Assembly (NCBI RefSeq): GCF_000170855.1
Contig: NZ_ABCQ01000036.1
Location: 1-48,920 of the forward strand
Source: Moritella sp. PE36
GTDB lineage: Bacteria; Pseudomonadota; Gammaproteobacteria; Enterobacterales; Moritellaceae
DNA: 48,920 bases
Reading direction: 5' to 3'
Under the pieces are notes generated by a model that saw nothing but the letters and a program-made list of their open reading frames with translations, searched no databases and was not told the DNA's origin. A program made the translations under genes and the position numbers. Shown here piece after piece: positions 8,032 to 16,742 of this stretch. Positions within the stretch are counted from its first letter, which is position 1. Each line of letters starts with the position of its first letter.

Positions 8032-9933
8032 TTAATTGATTTTAACAACGGAACCTTTAACGACGACCATAGAACCTTCAATATTGGTCGCGGTTCCTTT
8101 CACTTTGACATTCGTGCCTGAGATTTCGATATTAATACCCGATAGATTAATCGTACCGTCACTTTTCATCGACAACGTAGCCGAGCCAACGGTCAGATTT
8201 ATTTCAGTTGCAGCCTTTAGATTTAAGATATTGCCAACATCTAACGTATCGTCATTACCAACATTGGTCTTACGATCATTACCGATGGTTTCGATTTGAT
8301 CATTGCTCACTGTCAGCGTGTCATTGTTGGTTACCGTTGTCGTTCTATCATTACCAACGGTATCGACTTGATCATTCACCACAACTAATTGGTGGTCTTT
8401 CTCGGCGCGTAATCCTAACAACTCACTACCGATTTTATCTTCAAATATCAGTTCATTACAGTTAGCATTACCGTCTGTTGTGGTCGAATGAGTGCGAATA
8501 CCACTTTGCGTTTTGTTAGCTGGCAGTGCATTAGCGGGCATCTGCTCACCGTTATATATAGAACCAATCACGATAGGTTGTGACGCATCACCGTCTAAAA
8601 ATGAAACCAATACCTCTTGGCCAACGCGAGGATAAAAGAATGCGCCCCAGTTTTTGCCAGCCCAATTTTGTGAAACACGGATCCAACAAGAACTATTCTC
8701 GTCAGAGGTGCCGAGTCTGTCCCAATAGAATTTAACTTTGATCCGACCATATGAATCTACGTATATCTCATCGGACGCACCACCAGTTACGATAGCGGTT
8801 TGTACGCCTCGTATAATTGGCTTTTTGATATTGATAATCGGTTGATAGTTTTGGCTATTCGCAACACAATAAAAATTGGAATGGATTTCCATACCATTTT
8901 TCGAATTAACATCAAGCTGTGAGCCTTGACTCGCCATAAAATGGTTGCGTGTCACAAGGAATTCAGGTCCAACTAGACTTTGTGTCGCATGCCCAGAAAA
9001 AGCAATCATCTTGCCACTTTCAATGGTCACGTAATTCGAACTGGCTTTAAAAATCGCTTTGTTTGACTGTAATTGTTCTAACTGTGTTGTAGCAAATGCA
9101 TTTGATGCAGCTAAGTTTTTATTGCCCGAAACATACTCAAAATGTTCTAACTTATCTTGCCCTGTAAAATCTGCGTTACTGGAACTGCCATCAATGTTCG
9201 TTAAGGGCTGTTCAAAATTAATTGCTCTTAAGCTCACCTTGCCGGGTTTTACAGCGGCCAGTGAAGACCAAGCGGAAATATAAGCATGAGAAATAATCTC
9301 ATCTGATTGCAATAAAGGACTTTCGGCGCAACTCATATGAGACGTTGTTGAATTAGCTAAAATAAGGGAATTGGCTCCTGCGTCTTGCTTAAAGTAAAAA
9401 TAAATACCTTCCTGAGCAAACAAGCGAGTCAAAAATTGATAGTCAGTTTCATGATACTGAACGCAATATTCATAAGGCTTAAACGCTGTGCCAGCTTTGT
9501 TAGTAAACTGAATATTATGTTCAGGTAATATCTGAGAAGCAATATCAATAACAGATAAGTCTTGAAAGATACGGCAGTTACTGCGCATCGTCGCTAACCA
9601 AAATTGCGGTGAGATAATTAATGTATAACAGTAGTATTTATTAGCATTATCAGCTTTTTGATAAGTCTGGCCCTGCGAACTGATACTCGTTACAAACCCA
9701 TTAAAATTTCGCGTGTAATTGCCAGAGGAATCTTTAACAGCCAGTTCAATGGTAGTCGATTGACCTAATAGCAGTTGATAATCCAGCTCACTATTTGTGG
9801 TATACACAGAAGCGTGAATTTCATACAGAGAAGATATGCTTTCTTGCATTGATACGGCCGTAATATGTAAGGCGTCACCTCCCAATGGTGTGGTGATTTT
9901 CATCATTGAATGTTGTTGAGTAGCCGCTGCCAT
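8032..9933 (-). CDS. vgrG: VgrG spike protein (TssI)
   Basis: This 633-residue protein has the gp27-like base in its first ~380 residues, with YCVQYHETDYQFLTRLFAQEG as the typical block split here by a conserved FL.RL. The gp5 OB-fold then follows (GRIKVKFYWDR, SCWIRVSQNWAG, PRVGQEVLVSFLDGD). The beta-prism needle comes next, with repeated VGNDRTTTV and IGNDRKTNV steps, and the protein ends at VKIN without an extra toxin domain. Cargo must therefore ride on PAAR or be non-covalent. A strong terminator separates it from hcp upstream, so vgrG is probably expressed at a lower level than hcp. Confidence 0.96.
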   Translation of the reverse strand: MAAATQQHSMMKITTPLGGDALHITAVSMQESISSLYEIHASVYTTNSELDYQLLLGQSTTIELAVKDSSGNYTRNFNGFVTSISSQGQTYQKADNANKYYCYTLIISPQFWLATMRSNCRIFQDLSVIDIASQILPEHNIQFTNKAGTAFKPYEYCVQYHETDYQFLTRLFAQEGIYFYFKQDAGANSLILANSTTSHMSCAESPLLQSDEIISHAYISAWSSLAAVKPGKVSLRAINFEQPLTNIDGSSSNADFTGQDKLEHFEYVSGNKNLAASNAFATTQLEQLQSNKAIFKASSNYVTIESGKMIAFSGHATQSLVGPEFLVTRNHFMASQGSQLDVNSKNGMEIHSNFYCVANSQNYQPIINIKKPIIRGVQTAIVTGGASDEIYVDSYGRIKVKFYWDRLGTSDENSSCWIRVSQNWAGKNWGAFFYPRVGQEVLVSFLDGDASQPIVIGSIYNGEQMPANALPANKTQSGIRTHSTTTDGNANCNELIFEDKIGSELLGLRAEKDHQLVVVNDQVDTVGNDRTTTVTNNDTLTVSNDQIETIGNDRKTNVGNDDTLDVGNILNLKAATEINLTVGSATLSMKSDGTINLSGINIEISGTNVKVKGTATNIEGSMVVVKGSVVKIN

Positions 9934-9950
9934 TTTATTTCCTAACTGAA

Positions 9951-9992
9951 CAAAAAAAAACAGTTGGGCAACTGTTCAAGTTGCCCAACTGT
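9951..9992 (-). terminator. Terminator/attenuator between hcp and vgrG
   Basis: In the minus-strand direction a perfect 14-bp stem (9992-9979 with 9973-9960) with a 5-base loop is followed by an unbroken run of nine T. This is as strong an intrinsic terminator as the window contains. It lies 13 nt after the hcp stop and just before the vgrG start, so partial readthrough would give much Hcp and little VgrG. Confidence 0.92.
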
Positions 9993-10005
9993 GAAACCAG
10001 CAAAC

Positions 10006-10485
10006 TTACATTTGTTGGCCAGTCACACCGCTGTAACCATATACAAGTGGAGCTTGTACATTGTTTAAGTCATCAGTAGGCGTTACAGTCATCATCATTT
10101 CTGTATAACTAATGGTGATAGTTTCGAGTGGACGATCGCCTTGAACTGAAACTTGGTAACTGCTGATCATTGCATTAGTAAGTTCAATTTTCATGATCTC
10201 TTCAATGCCTTCGCCTTGCTTAGTGATGTGGAAAATAGCACTTTTACCTTTACCAATCGTAGATTCTTTGAAAAGATCAGGTGAAGCTTTATCTTGTAGC
10301 TTAGTAATTGTTACATCATTAAGCTTTGCAGAGCTTGCTTCACGATCTTGCGCTGTACCAGTATAAGAACTTAATACACGGCTTGTACCAAAGTCTAATG
10401 ATAATACTGTGATTAAATCTGGGAATTCTTGAGCCGTAGATTCACCAACAATACCTTCATAATCTAAATACGTATTTGCTTGCAT
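10006..10485 (-). CDS. hcp: Hcp tube protein (TssD)
   Basis: This 159-residue Hcp forms the hexameric rings of the T6SS inner tube. Recognisable are the N-terminal YLDYEGIVGES, the central VTITKLQDKASPDLF and the C-terminal LETITISYTEMMMTV. There is no extension, so it is a structural Hcp. The gene has its own 234-bp upstream gap after clpV and its own terminator, and is therefore probably an independently transcribed, abundant unit. The ATG at 10485 follows AAAAGGAT. Confidence 0.97.
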   Translation of the reverse strand: MQANTYLDYEGIVGESTAQEFPDLITVLSLDFGTSRVLSSYTGTAQDREASSAKLNDVTITKLQDKASPDLFKESTIGKGKSAIFHITKQGEGIEEIMKIELTNAMISSYQVSVQGDRPLETITISYTEMMMTVTPTDDLNNVQAPLVYGYSGVTGQQM

Positions 10486-10526
10486 TTTATAATCCTTTTA
10501 AATTGCTTAAATAAGCTTGCTATGGT

Positions 10527-10550
10527 GATGGTTTTGTCAATAAAACCATC
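10527..10550 (-). promoter_or_regulatory. Hairpin in the hcp leader
   Basis: A perfect 9-bp inverted repeat (10527-10535 with 10542-10550, 6-base loop) ends about 41 nt upstream of the hcp start codon. It has no T-run in the hcp direction, so it is not a normal terminator. It could stabilise the leader of an abundant mRNA or serve as a small-RNA target; both are guesses. Confidence 0.4.
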
Positions 10551-10719
10551 TGTAAAATTTATTTCTGGTTACCAACTTGTTCATTTAACACCTTAATAAA
10601 TAAACAAATATCCGCTGTAGAAGCTGGCTGAATTATCTTAACAATCGTCCTTTAACACAAGTTTTCGAAGTATGTATTACCAGCGAATTTAGAATGGTTT
10701 TTATCTCATACTTTTCTGT

Positions 10720-13317
10720 CTAATTAAGCGTAATAATGAAGTTATCTTCATTCGTAGTAACGTTAATTTGACTAAATTCAGTCTGCTGCGTCATCGCTTG
10801 TAACACTTGCACTGAAATTTCCGGTAATAACGTATTTTGCAAATAATTGTGAATTGTACGCGCACCTGATGCCACGTCATGACATCGACTGACTATTTGA
10901 GTAATCACTTCATTATCAACGATGAATTCGGCATTGTGATTACGACGAATACGCGCAGCCAAGCGGTTTATTTGTAACTGGGCAATGGTGCTTAACATGT
11001 CATCTGTTAACGGCACAAACGGAATTATGTTGGCACGCCCCAAGAATGCAGGTTTAAAGGCCGCCATGAGGTCGCCTTTAATACAATCAGCCAAACTGTC
11101 TAACTCTGGTGCCGTATCAGGATCGGCAAACAACGCAGTGATCGTGTCGGTACCGACGTTAGATGTCATGATGATAATGGTATTTTTGAAATCAATATCG
11201 CGACCTTCGCCGTCTTTAACACAGCCTTTATCAAAGATTTGATAGAAAATGTCTTGTACGCCAGGTGCCGCTTTATCAATTTCATCGAGTAACACGACAC
11301 TGTAAGGGTTACGACGAACCGCTTCAGTCAATACGCCGCCTTCACCAAAACCAACATAACCAGGAGGAGAACCGAGCAACAGAGAAACCTTATGCTCTTC
11401 TTTGTATTCAGACATATTAATGGTGATTATATTTTCTTCACTGCCATAAACCTGCTCGGCAAGTGTTAACGCCGTTTCAGTTTTACCGACACCACTTGGG
11501 CCCGTAAGCATGAAAATACCATTGGGTTTGCTTTCGTCACTTAACTGGGCACGAGAGATCTGTACGGTCCGAGCGATCAAATCAATGGCATGGTCTTGAC
11601 CGATAACACGAGTCTTCATCTCAGCACTTAAATTAAGCACAGTTTCGAGTTCGTCTTGCGCCATTTTACCGAGGGGAATACCAGTCCAGTCCGAGATCAC
11701 TTCACAAATAACTTGCTCATCAACTTGCCAGTACACCATGGTATTTTTAGCTTCGTGTAATTCTGCTTTTAACGCAGTAAGTCGAATGTATTTCTCTTGC
11801 TCTGCACCATGCTCATGAATGTCGGCAATTTGCTGTTGAATGGCTTGTACTAATTCCGATTGTGTTTTCCATGCTTGTAGCTCAACAACCAAGTTATCTT
11901 CAACTCCAACAAGATCACTTTGTAATGCGATAATGACATCACCATGATCTTCGCCAGACAGTTGTTCACGTTCAAGCAATTTTATCTCAGCTTCAAGCTG
12001 CGCTTTTTTACGTTGTAAATCTTCAACTAAACCCGGGGTTGCGGCTTGACTGATGGCAACTCGTGCACAAGCGCTATCCAATAGTGCCACTGCTTTGTCT
12101 GGTAATTGACGACCGTTTATATAACGTTTAGATAAGGCAACGGCGGCTTGTAAAGCATCAGCGGTAATGACAACATCGTGGTGTTGTTCCATCACAGGTA
12201 AAATACCACGCAACATAATCACCGCAGTGGGTACAGAAGGTTCTTCAATTTTAACCACTTGGAAACGGCGGGTTAATGCCGGATCTTTTTCAAAATACTT
12301 TTTATATTCAGCCCATGTTGTTGCGGCAATAGTACGTAACTCTCCACGAGCAAGTGCAGGTTTGAGAATGTTCGCCGCATCGTTTTGCCCTGCCGCGCCA
12401 CCAGCACCAATCATGGTATGTGCTTCGTCAATGAATAAAATAATTGGGGTTGCTGATTGTTTTACTTCATTTAATACTGCTTTTAGGCGATTTTCAAACT
12501 CACCTTTCATACCAGCTCCGGCTTGCAGCAGCGCCAAATCAAGTTCACGTAATTGCACGTGCTGTAGACTTTCTGGTACATCTTTGGCAACGATACGTTG
12601 GGCAAGTCCTTCGACAACGGCAGTTTTCCCTACACCGGCTTCACCGGTTAAGATTGGGTTGTTTTGACGACGTCGAGTGAGAATATCGACCATTTGTCTA
12701 ATTTCTGGATCACGGCCTAAAATCGGGTCCATTTTGCCATTGCGGGCTTTTTCGGTTAAATCTACAGTGAATTGGTCTAACGATGGCGTTTTACTGTTGG
12801 TTGCGACACCGGCATTAGACACTGCTACAATACCGTTTTGCTCTGCGGATTTTTCGGTAATAATAGACCAGTTATCGCGAATTAAATTAGCTGATAATCG
12901 TTCAAACTGACGTATATGACGAGACAACATCGCGTTGATACTGTCATCGCTAAGGAGTGTATAAAGAATAATACCGGAACGGATCTGTTGTTCGTCAAAC
13001 TCAATGGTGGTATTTAACCAGCTTTGTCTTAATAAGGTGATGATATGCGGAGAAAGACTCGGCGCTGCACTATTACCGGTTTTTTGTCGCTCTAATGATA
13101 AATTAAGTTCATTGATAAGTACTTGTACATCGATGCCCTGCAACTGACAGATTATCGCTATATCATCTTGTTTGTTTTCTACTAGCTGTAATAACCAGTG
13201 TTCTATTTCAACCGTAAACTGACTGCGTGAGTGACAAAGCCCCGCAGCACCCTCGAGTGCCTTTTTTCCATTTTGGTTCAGTTTGTCCACTAGGTGTTTT
13301 AACGACATCGTTGACAT
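10720..13317 (-). CDS. clpV: ClpV sheath-disassembly AAA+ ATPase (TssH)
   Basis: This 865-residue hexameric ATPase recycles the contracted TssB/TssC sheath. A Clp-N domain (about 1-150) precedes the first AAA+ module with Walker A GEAGVGKT (about 225) and Walker [12 protein letters not shown] coiled middle domain follows (about 410-540), then the second AAA+ module with GPSGVGKT and LLDEIDKA and a ClpB-type D2-small C-terminus. The ATG at 13317 follows AAGGATT at normal spacing. It is separated from tssG by an effector segment of about 8 kb, unlike clusters where tssH follows tssG directly. Confidence 0.97.
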   Translation of the reverse strand: MSTMSLKHLVDKLNQNGKKALEGAAGLCHSRSQFTVEIEHWLLQLVENKQDDIAIICQLQGIDVQVLINELNLSLERQKTGNSAAPSLSPHIITLLRQSWLNTTIEFDEQQIRSGIILYTLLSDDSINAMLSRHIRQFERLSANLIRDNWSIITEKSAEQNGIVAVSNAGVATNSKTPSLDQFTVDLTEKARNGKMDPILGRDPEIRQMVDILTRRRQNNPILTGEAGVGKTAVVEGLAQRIVAKDVPESLQHVQLRELDLALLQAGAGMKGEFENRLKAVLNEVKQSATPIILFIDEAHTMIGAGGAAGQNDAANILKPALARGELRTIAATTWAEYKKYFEKDPALTRRFQVVKIEEPSVPTAVIMLRGILPVMEQHHDVVITADALQAAVALSKRYINGRQLPDKAVALLDSACARVAISQAATPGLVEDLQRKKAQLEAEIKLLEREQLSGEDHGDVIIALQSDLVGVEDNLVVELQAWKTQSELVQAIQQQIADIHEHGAEQEKYIRLTALKAELHEAKNTMVYWQVDEQVICEVISDWTGIPLGKMAQDELETVLNLSAEMKTRVIGQDHAIDLIARTVQISRAQLSDESKPNGIFMLTGPSGVGKTETALTLAEQVYGSEENIITINMSEYKEEHKVSLLLGSPPGYVGFGEGGVLTEAVRRNPYSVVLLDEIDKAAPGVQDIFYQIFDKGCVKDGEGRDIDFKNTIIIMTSNVGTDTITALFADPDTAPELDSLADCIKGDLMAAFKPAFLGRANIIPFVPLTDDMLSTIAQLQINRLAARIRRNHNAEFIVDNEVITQIVSRCHDVASGARTIHNYLQNTLLPEISVQVLQAMTQQTEFSQINVTTNEDNFIITLN

Positions 13318-13356
13318 GTAAAATCCTTTTAATTCATCCCATTAACACTTCAATGG

Positions 13357-13554
13357 TATGAACTTTAGACTTAATCAACAATCGGTTAGAGGTATGGAAA
13401 AAGGTTGGTTTTATTTGTTTTAAAAATCTAATTCACGCATACTTTTTACATGGGTAATTTGTGTCACAACAATATGTTTTGACAGTTCCTTAATTAATTC
13501 ATTTTCTTTAGATGGTTCAAAATAAAAACGACGTGAAGCATACAATTCATCACT
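13357..13554. repeat. 198-bp imperfect direct repeat, copy 1
   Basis: This block matches 15048-15245 over 198 bp with no net length change and scattered substitutions. It contains the last ~45 codons of the array gene family plus about 60 bp of downstream DNA, including the shared AGACTTAATCAACAATCGG. It marks the downstream end of a discarded family copy. Confidence 0.85.
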
Positions 13555-13575
13555 TAAACTGAGGTATAGATTCAT
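13420..13575 (-). pseudogene. 3' remnant of an array membrane-protein gene
   Basis: This 51-codon open frame encodes only the C-terminal end of the family: SDELYASRRFYFE, then NELIKELSKH and SMRELDF. The same ending can be read, out of frame, at the end of the broken copy at 15111-15816. It starts 4 nt after the stop of the intact copy, at an ATG with an AAGG-like site, so it might still be translated, but it lacks the whole membrane domain. It is best explained as the tail of a copy lost by recombination between repeats. Confidence 0.72.
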
Positions 13576-13579
13576 ACCT

Positions 13580-14287
13580 TCAATAATTATCAAGTACTTC
13601 GCTCACACTAGCAAACTTAATATGCTCGGTAATATTGATATACTGCTTAAGTAACTTATCGATTTTTTTCGTGTGTTTCTTTTGAAAATAGATAATACCG
13701 GAAGCATTTCTCTCATCCGACTTCAAGCGAATTACACCTCCTTCAGATAGAGATGAAAGTTTGTAATTACCAAGAAAATATATTTCATGTGTTCGTTCTA
13801 GCGGTTGAGCATTAATTAATTGAAATGCCATTAACGCAGACCCGCCAGCACCTACGAAAGCCATTGGGCCGACAATAAAAACCGCGAGCAGACAGGTTAT
13901 TACTCCACCCCATGCTAAGATCCTAATAACTTTAAACACTGCCTCAGGGATACAATCTTTTTTTATTAAGACAATCCCAAGAGGCATAACTTTATACGTT
14001 GTCATTACGTTGGGGGTTAATAAATAACGACTAATGTAAAACATAATAGGCAATGATATAGCACCGGAGAATACAGTTCCTAGACTATCGGAGTCGAGTC
14101 CAAGATAAATAAATCCACCAGCAAAACATAAAGCTAAAAAAATGGCCATAATTGTTAAATAAAAATGTGGTTTGATTACAATTTCCCACTGATATTTAAC
14201 AGGTCCTTTAACTAATTCCTTGTTTAACTCAGCCCGGATTTTGTTATTTTCGTTGTTATACGCTTCGTATTCTTTAATGGTACTCAT
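13580..14287 (-). CDS. Intact array membrane protein, candidate immunity protein
   Basis: This 235-residue protein belongs to a family I do not recognise. It has a charged, helical N-terminus of about 40 residues, two hydrophobic helices (about 47-90), a PLGIVLIKKD linker, and a third hydrophobic region (about 123-155) with GPMAFVGAGGSALMAF. A soluble alpha/beta tail (about 165-235) follows. It is the only undamaged member of the local array. Its position downstream of a VasX-like pore-forming effector and its membrane topology suit an inner-membrane immunity protein, but nothing in the sequence proves that. Confidence 0.6.
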   Translation of the reverse strand: MSTIKEYEAYNNENNKIRAELNKELVKGPVKYQWEIVIKPHFYLTIMAIFLALCFAGGFIYLGLDSDSLGTVFSGAISLPIMFYISRYLLTPNVMTTYKVMPLGIVLIKKDCIPEAVFKVIRILAWGGVITCLLAVFIVGPMAFVGAGGSALMAFQLINAQPLERTHEIYFLGNYKLSSLSEGGVIRLKSDERNASGIIYFQKKHTKKIDKLLKQYINITEHIKFASVSEVLDNY

Positions 14288-14293
14288 TTTTTA

Positions 14294-15027
14294 TTACCCA
14301 TATTCACTGACTCCCAAAGTGTGTGTATCAAATTCATTGGTGCGTTCAATTCTATCTGGTGTCATCACATCTAATGCCCGATTACTTCCTTTCGCTGCAT
14401 AAATAATATCTGTTTTTGCGTCCGCTTTGACGATGATATATATGATAACTTTTTTTAGTTCATATTCAGTTTCTATATTTAACTTATATTGCCAAGCCCC
14501 GTCCAGTTCCTCCCATTCTCCATCATCAATCACGTCCTCCGGAAGCCGCGTCACCAACGGGATGGCCCATAACCATAGCCTATCTCTTTTGTCCCATTAA
14601 TGTAGGGATAGGTGGTTATAGCCATGTCGAACTCTTCATACTTATCCATACTCGGTAGAGTGATGACTAAGGGCTGCTTGTAAAGTGGGTTATCGGCTTG
14701 TTTTTGTGCATAAAGACTACGATTGTAATTATCACCCTCATTGCTAAACACAACCTGTGGTTTACGCATTATTTTGTTATATTCAAGTAACTCTTTATCC
14801 AATGTCCAACCCTTGGTATTTGTACCCCAGGTACTGTTTTTTACCCATGTTTCCAGCGGTGTTTTTTTGTAGAAACTCGAAAAAACACTAAAAAATGCCA
14901 TGAACGCAGACCAACCAGAACCGACGAACGCCATCGGACCGACAATAAACACCGCGAGTAAACAGCTCACAACTCCACCCCATGCGAGGATCCTAATGAT
15001 TTTAAACACAGTCTCAGAGATACAATT
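14294..15027 (-). pseudogene. Chimeric, 5'-truncated and frameshifted array copy with an effector-like tail
   Basis: The start of the frame (KIIRILAWGGV and GPMAFVGSG) is nearly identical, in DNA and protein, to the third hydrophobic region of the intact copy at 13580-14287. The DNA match stops abruptly near 15027, so the first ~110 codons are missing. After residue ~45 the sequence changes to TPLETWVKNSTWGTNTKGW and EYNKIMRKPQV. This resembles the post-membrane tail of the effector at 17714-20710 (LLLESCFWGTGNKH and EFMNLFYMPKL). The frame stops at 14551 and continues in the next frame from 14557 to 14294 (LPEDVIDDGEWEELDG), which suggests one frameshift. I read it as an orphan effector tail fused to array debris. 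Two short overlapping genes is the alternative. Confidence 0.6.
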
Positions 15028-15047
15028 TTATTGGGTGTCGTCGATGT

Positions 15048-15245
15048 TATGAATTTTAGACTTAATCAACAATCGGTTAGAGGGATGAAAAAAGGTTGGT
15101 TTTGTTTATTTTAAAAATCTAACTCACGCATACTTTTCACATGCGTTATTTCTTTTATTTTCATATGCTTTGACAGTTCCTTAATTAATTCATCTTCTTT
15201 AGCTGCTTCAAAATAAAAACGACGTGATGCATACAATTCATCACT
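15048..15245. repeat. 198-bp imperfect direct repeat, copy 2
   Basis: This is the second copy of the block at 13357-13554. It covers the 3' end of the frameshifted array gene and about 60 bp beyond it, and it abuts the truncated 5' edge of the chimeric copy. The position is that expected of a recombination endpoint. Confidence 0.85.
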
Positions 15246-15816
15246 AGAACTCCAAATGCTAACACACCCTTATTTGGAACAACTTTAATCGTATATTCAC
15301 CAATAAAATTTACACTCTTATTTTTTGTTTCGGCATGACAATCGGTAAATTTAACGGCTAACAGCGCCATTCCACCAGCGCCAACAAAAGCAAGTGGGCC
15401 AACATATGCAACAGTCGCCAAACAGGCCACCGCAGAGAACCATGCAAAACCACGCATGATTGTATAAGCAACATCAGGGATGGTATCTTTTTCAGTATAA
15501 ATGATACCTAAAGGAGTGAGCTTGTAGTGTGTGTTCTTATCTGGAAAAATAGATAACGATTCATTCCGTACAGCATAAAACTAAACATAAAACCAAAAAT
15601 AATGGTTCCTAAAGAATCCTCATTAAATCCCCTATAAACAAATAAGCCACCTAAACATATACTCATAACAGTACCACTAATCTTCATGACTATGTGTTCA
15701 AGCACCATAAGCCTCCACTCATAACTTATCGATGCTTTTGTTAATTTAGCATCCAAAATATCACGCAACTCTCGCTCTTTGTACCTGTATAATTCATTTA
15801 TAGTCTGTTCCGTCAT
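15111..15816 (-). pseudogene. Array membrane-protein gene broken by two frameshifts
   Basis: The start MTEQTINELYRYKERE aligns without gaps to the N-terminus of the intact copy, so I begin at 15816 rather than further upstream. The first frame runs through two membrane helices to NRYLFF and then stops. One extra T in the T5 run at 15545-15549 would restore PDKNTHYKLTPLGIIY, which matches the intact copy. The second frame carries the GPLAFVGAGGMALLA helix. Near 15245-15255 another one-base loss separates it from the family ending SDELYASRRFYFE to SMRELDF. With both repaired it would encode about 235 residues. Confidence 0.8.
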
Positions 15817-15945
15817 TCCGCTTCTTTTATCCATATTAGAATCTAAGCAATCAGACGTTAGACTGAATCGACACTCAGATAGAGGTAAGAAAAATGTTGA
15901 AAGAGATTGTTTTAACAAAAAATATGTTGCCGAACATACACAACA

Positions 15946-16605
15946 CTACCAATCATAACCTTCGTATTGTGGGAAATGGATCACCGATCGCTTATATTCC
16001 GCACCGGAAAATAATTTATAACCATTACCATCTAATTGTCCGGTTATTTCCTCACCCGTAGCCAGTTTTAATATATATTCTGCATTTGCAATCGGGGTTT
16101 CAGTTTCATCCAACAATTCGACTTCAATTTCGAACGGGCCAGCTACGGCCGCATCTTTAATGGTTCTAGATGGTGCGGCAACAAGAGTCGTAGCAGGCGC
16201 AATAATCGCTTTTGATAATGGTTTACTTTCAGCGGCAGGAGAATGATTTCCTTGTTCAACAATTGACTTTTGAAGTATTCTAACCTTGCTCGTAAGCAGT
16301 TCGTTGCCAATACCCATTGTCATAGATAGGTGTACATTGCCACTATGATCAAAAACACCGTCAAACCGTGCTTGTGGCCACTGCAGTAGTACTACATGCC
16401 CAAGGAGTATTTTTTCAATCACTCGCGCATACTTGTCTGCTGGTGTGGACATAAAATCAGCATGATCATTATGCCAATCAAGGTCCCAAATTTGTATATG
16501 CTGTAGGTGCAATTCACGGATAATATCAACGGCAACATGCGGCCTTAATACCATTTCAAGATCTGTGGGTTTTAAATCACTTAATAATATTAATTTATAA
16601 GACAT
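15946..16605 (-). CDS. Unknown effector-locus protein with beta-sandwich-like tail
   Basis: This 219-residue protein is not one I recognise by name. The N-terminal ~100 residues look like a compact alpha/beta domain (LILLSDLKPTDLEMVL, IQIWDLDWHNDH). An Ala/Pro/Thr-rich linker follows (about 115-150). The C-terminal ~65 residues (FEIEVELLDETETPIANAEY, then a glycine turn at QLDGNGYK) resemble the transthyretin-like domains found on T6SS spike or cargo proteins. The ATG at 16605 has GGATTTGGCA before it. It lies between the DUF6708-like gene and the membrane-protein array, so a role in cargo handling is inferred from place and tail. Confidence 0.5.
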   Translation of the reverse strand: MSYKLILLSDLKPTDLEMVLRPHVAVDIIRELHLQHIQIWDLDWHNDHADFMSTPADKYARVIEKILLGHVVLLQWPQARFDGVFDHSGNVHLSMTMGIGNELLTSKVRILQKSIVEQGNHSPAAESKPLSKAIIAPATTLVAAPSRTIKDAAVAGPFEIEVELLDETETPIANAEYILKLATGEEITGQLDGNGYKLFSGAEYKRSVIHFPQYEGYDW

Positions 16606-16742
16606 TGCCAAATCCGTTTAGCTAAAATTGAAGTACGATGATGCTGTCCTAACATCTTACATCTGTTTATAAACCAGCCCTATATTCCTTCGTTAAATTA
16701 ATACCTTAACTATACCAAGGACTGATTATAAGTATGGCGTTA

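Noticed and set aside
10486-10719. Sigma-54 promoter for hcp
   Set aside because: Sigma-54 control of hcp is common in Vibrio, but I found no GG-N10-GC element in this gap and no sigma-54 activator gene in the cluster.
12167-12667. 166-codon plus-strand ORF opposite clpV
   Set aside because: It lies wholly antisense to conserved AAA+ coding sequence, has no recognisable domain, and mirrors the codon use of clpV.
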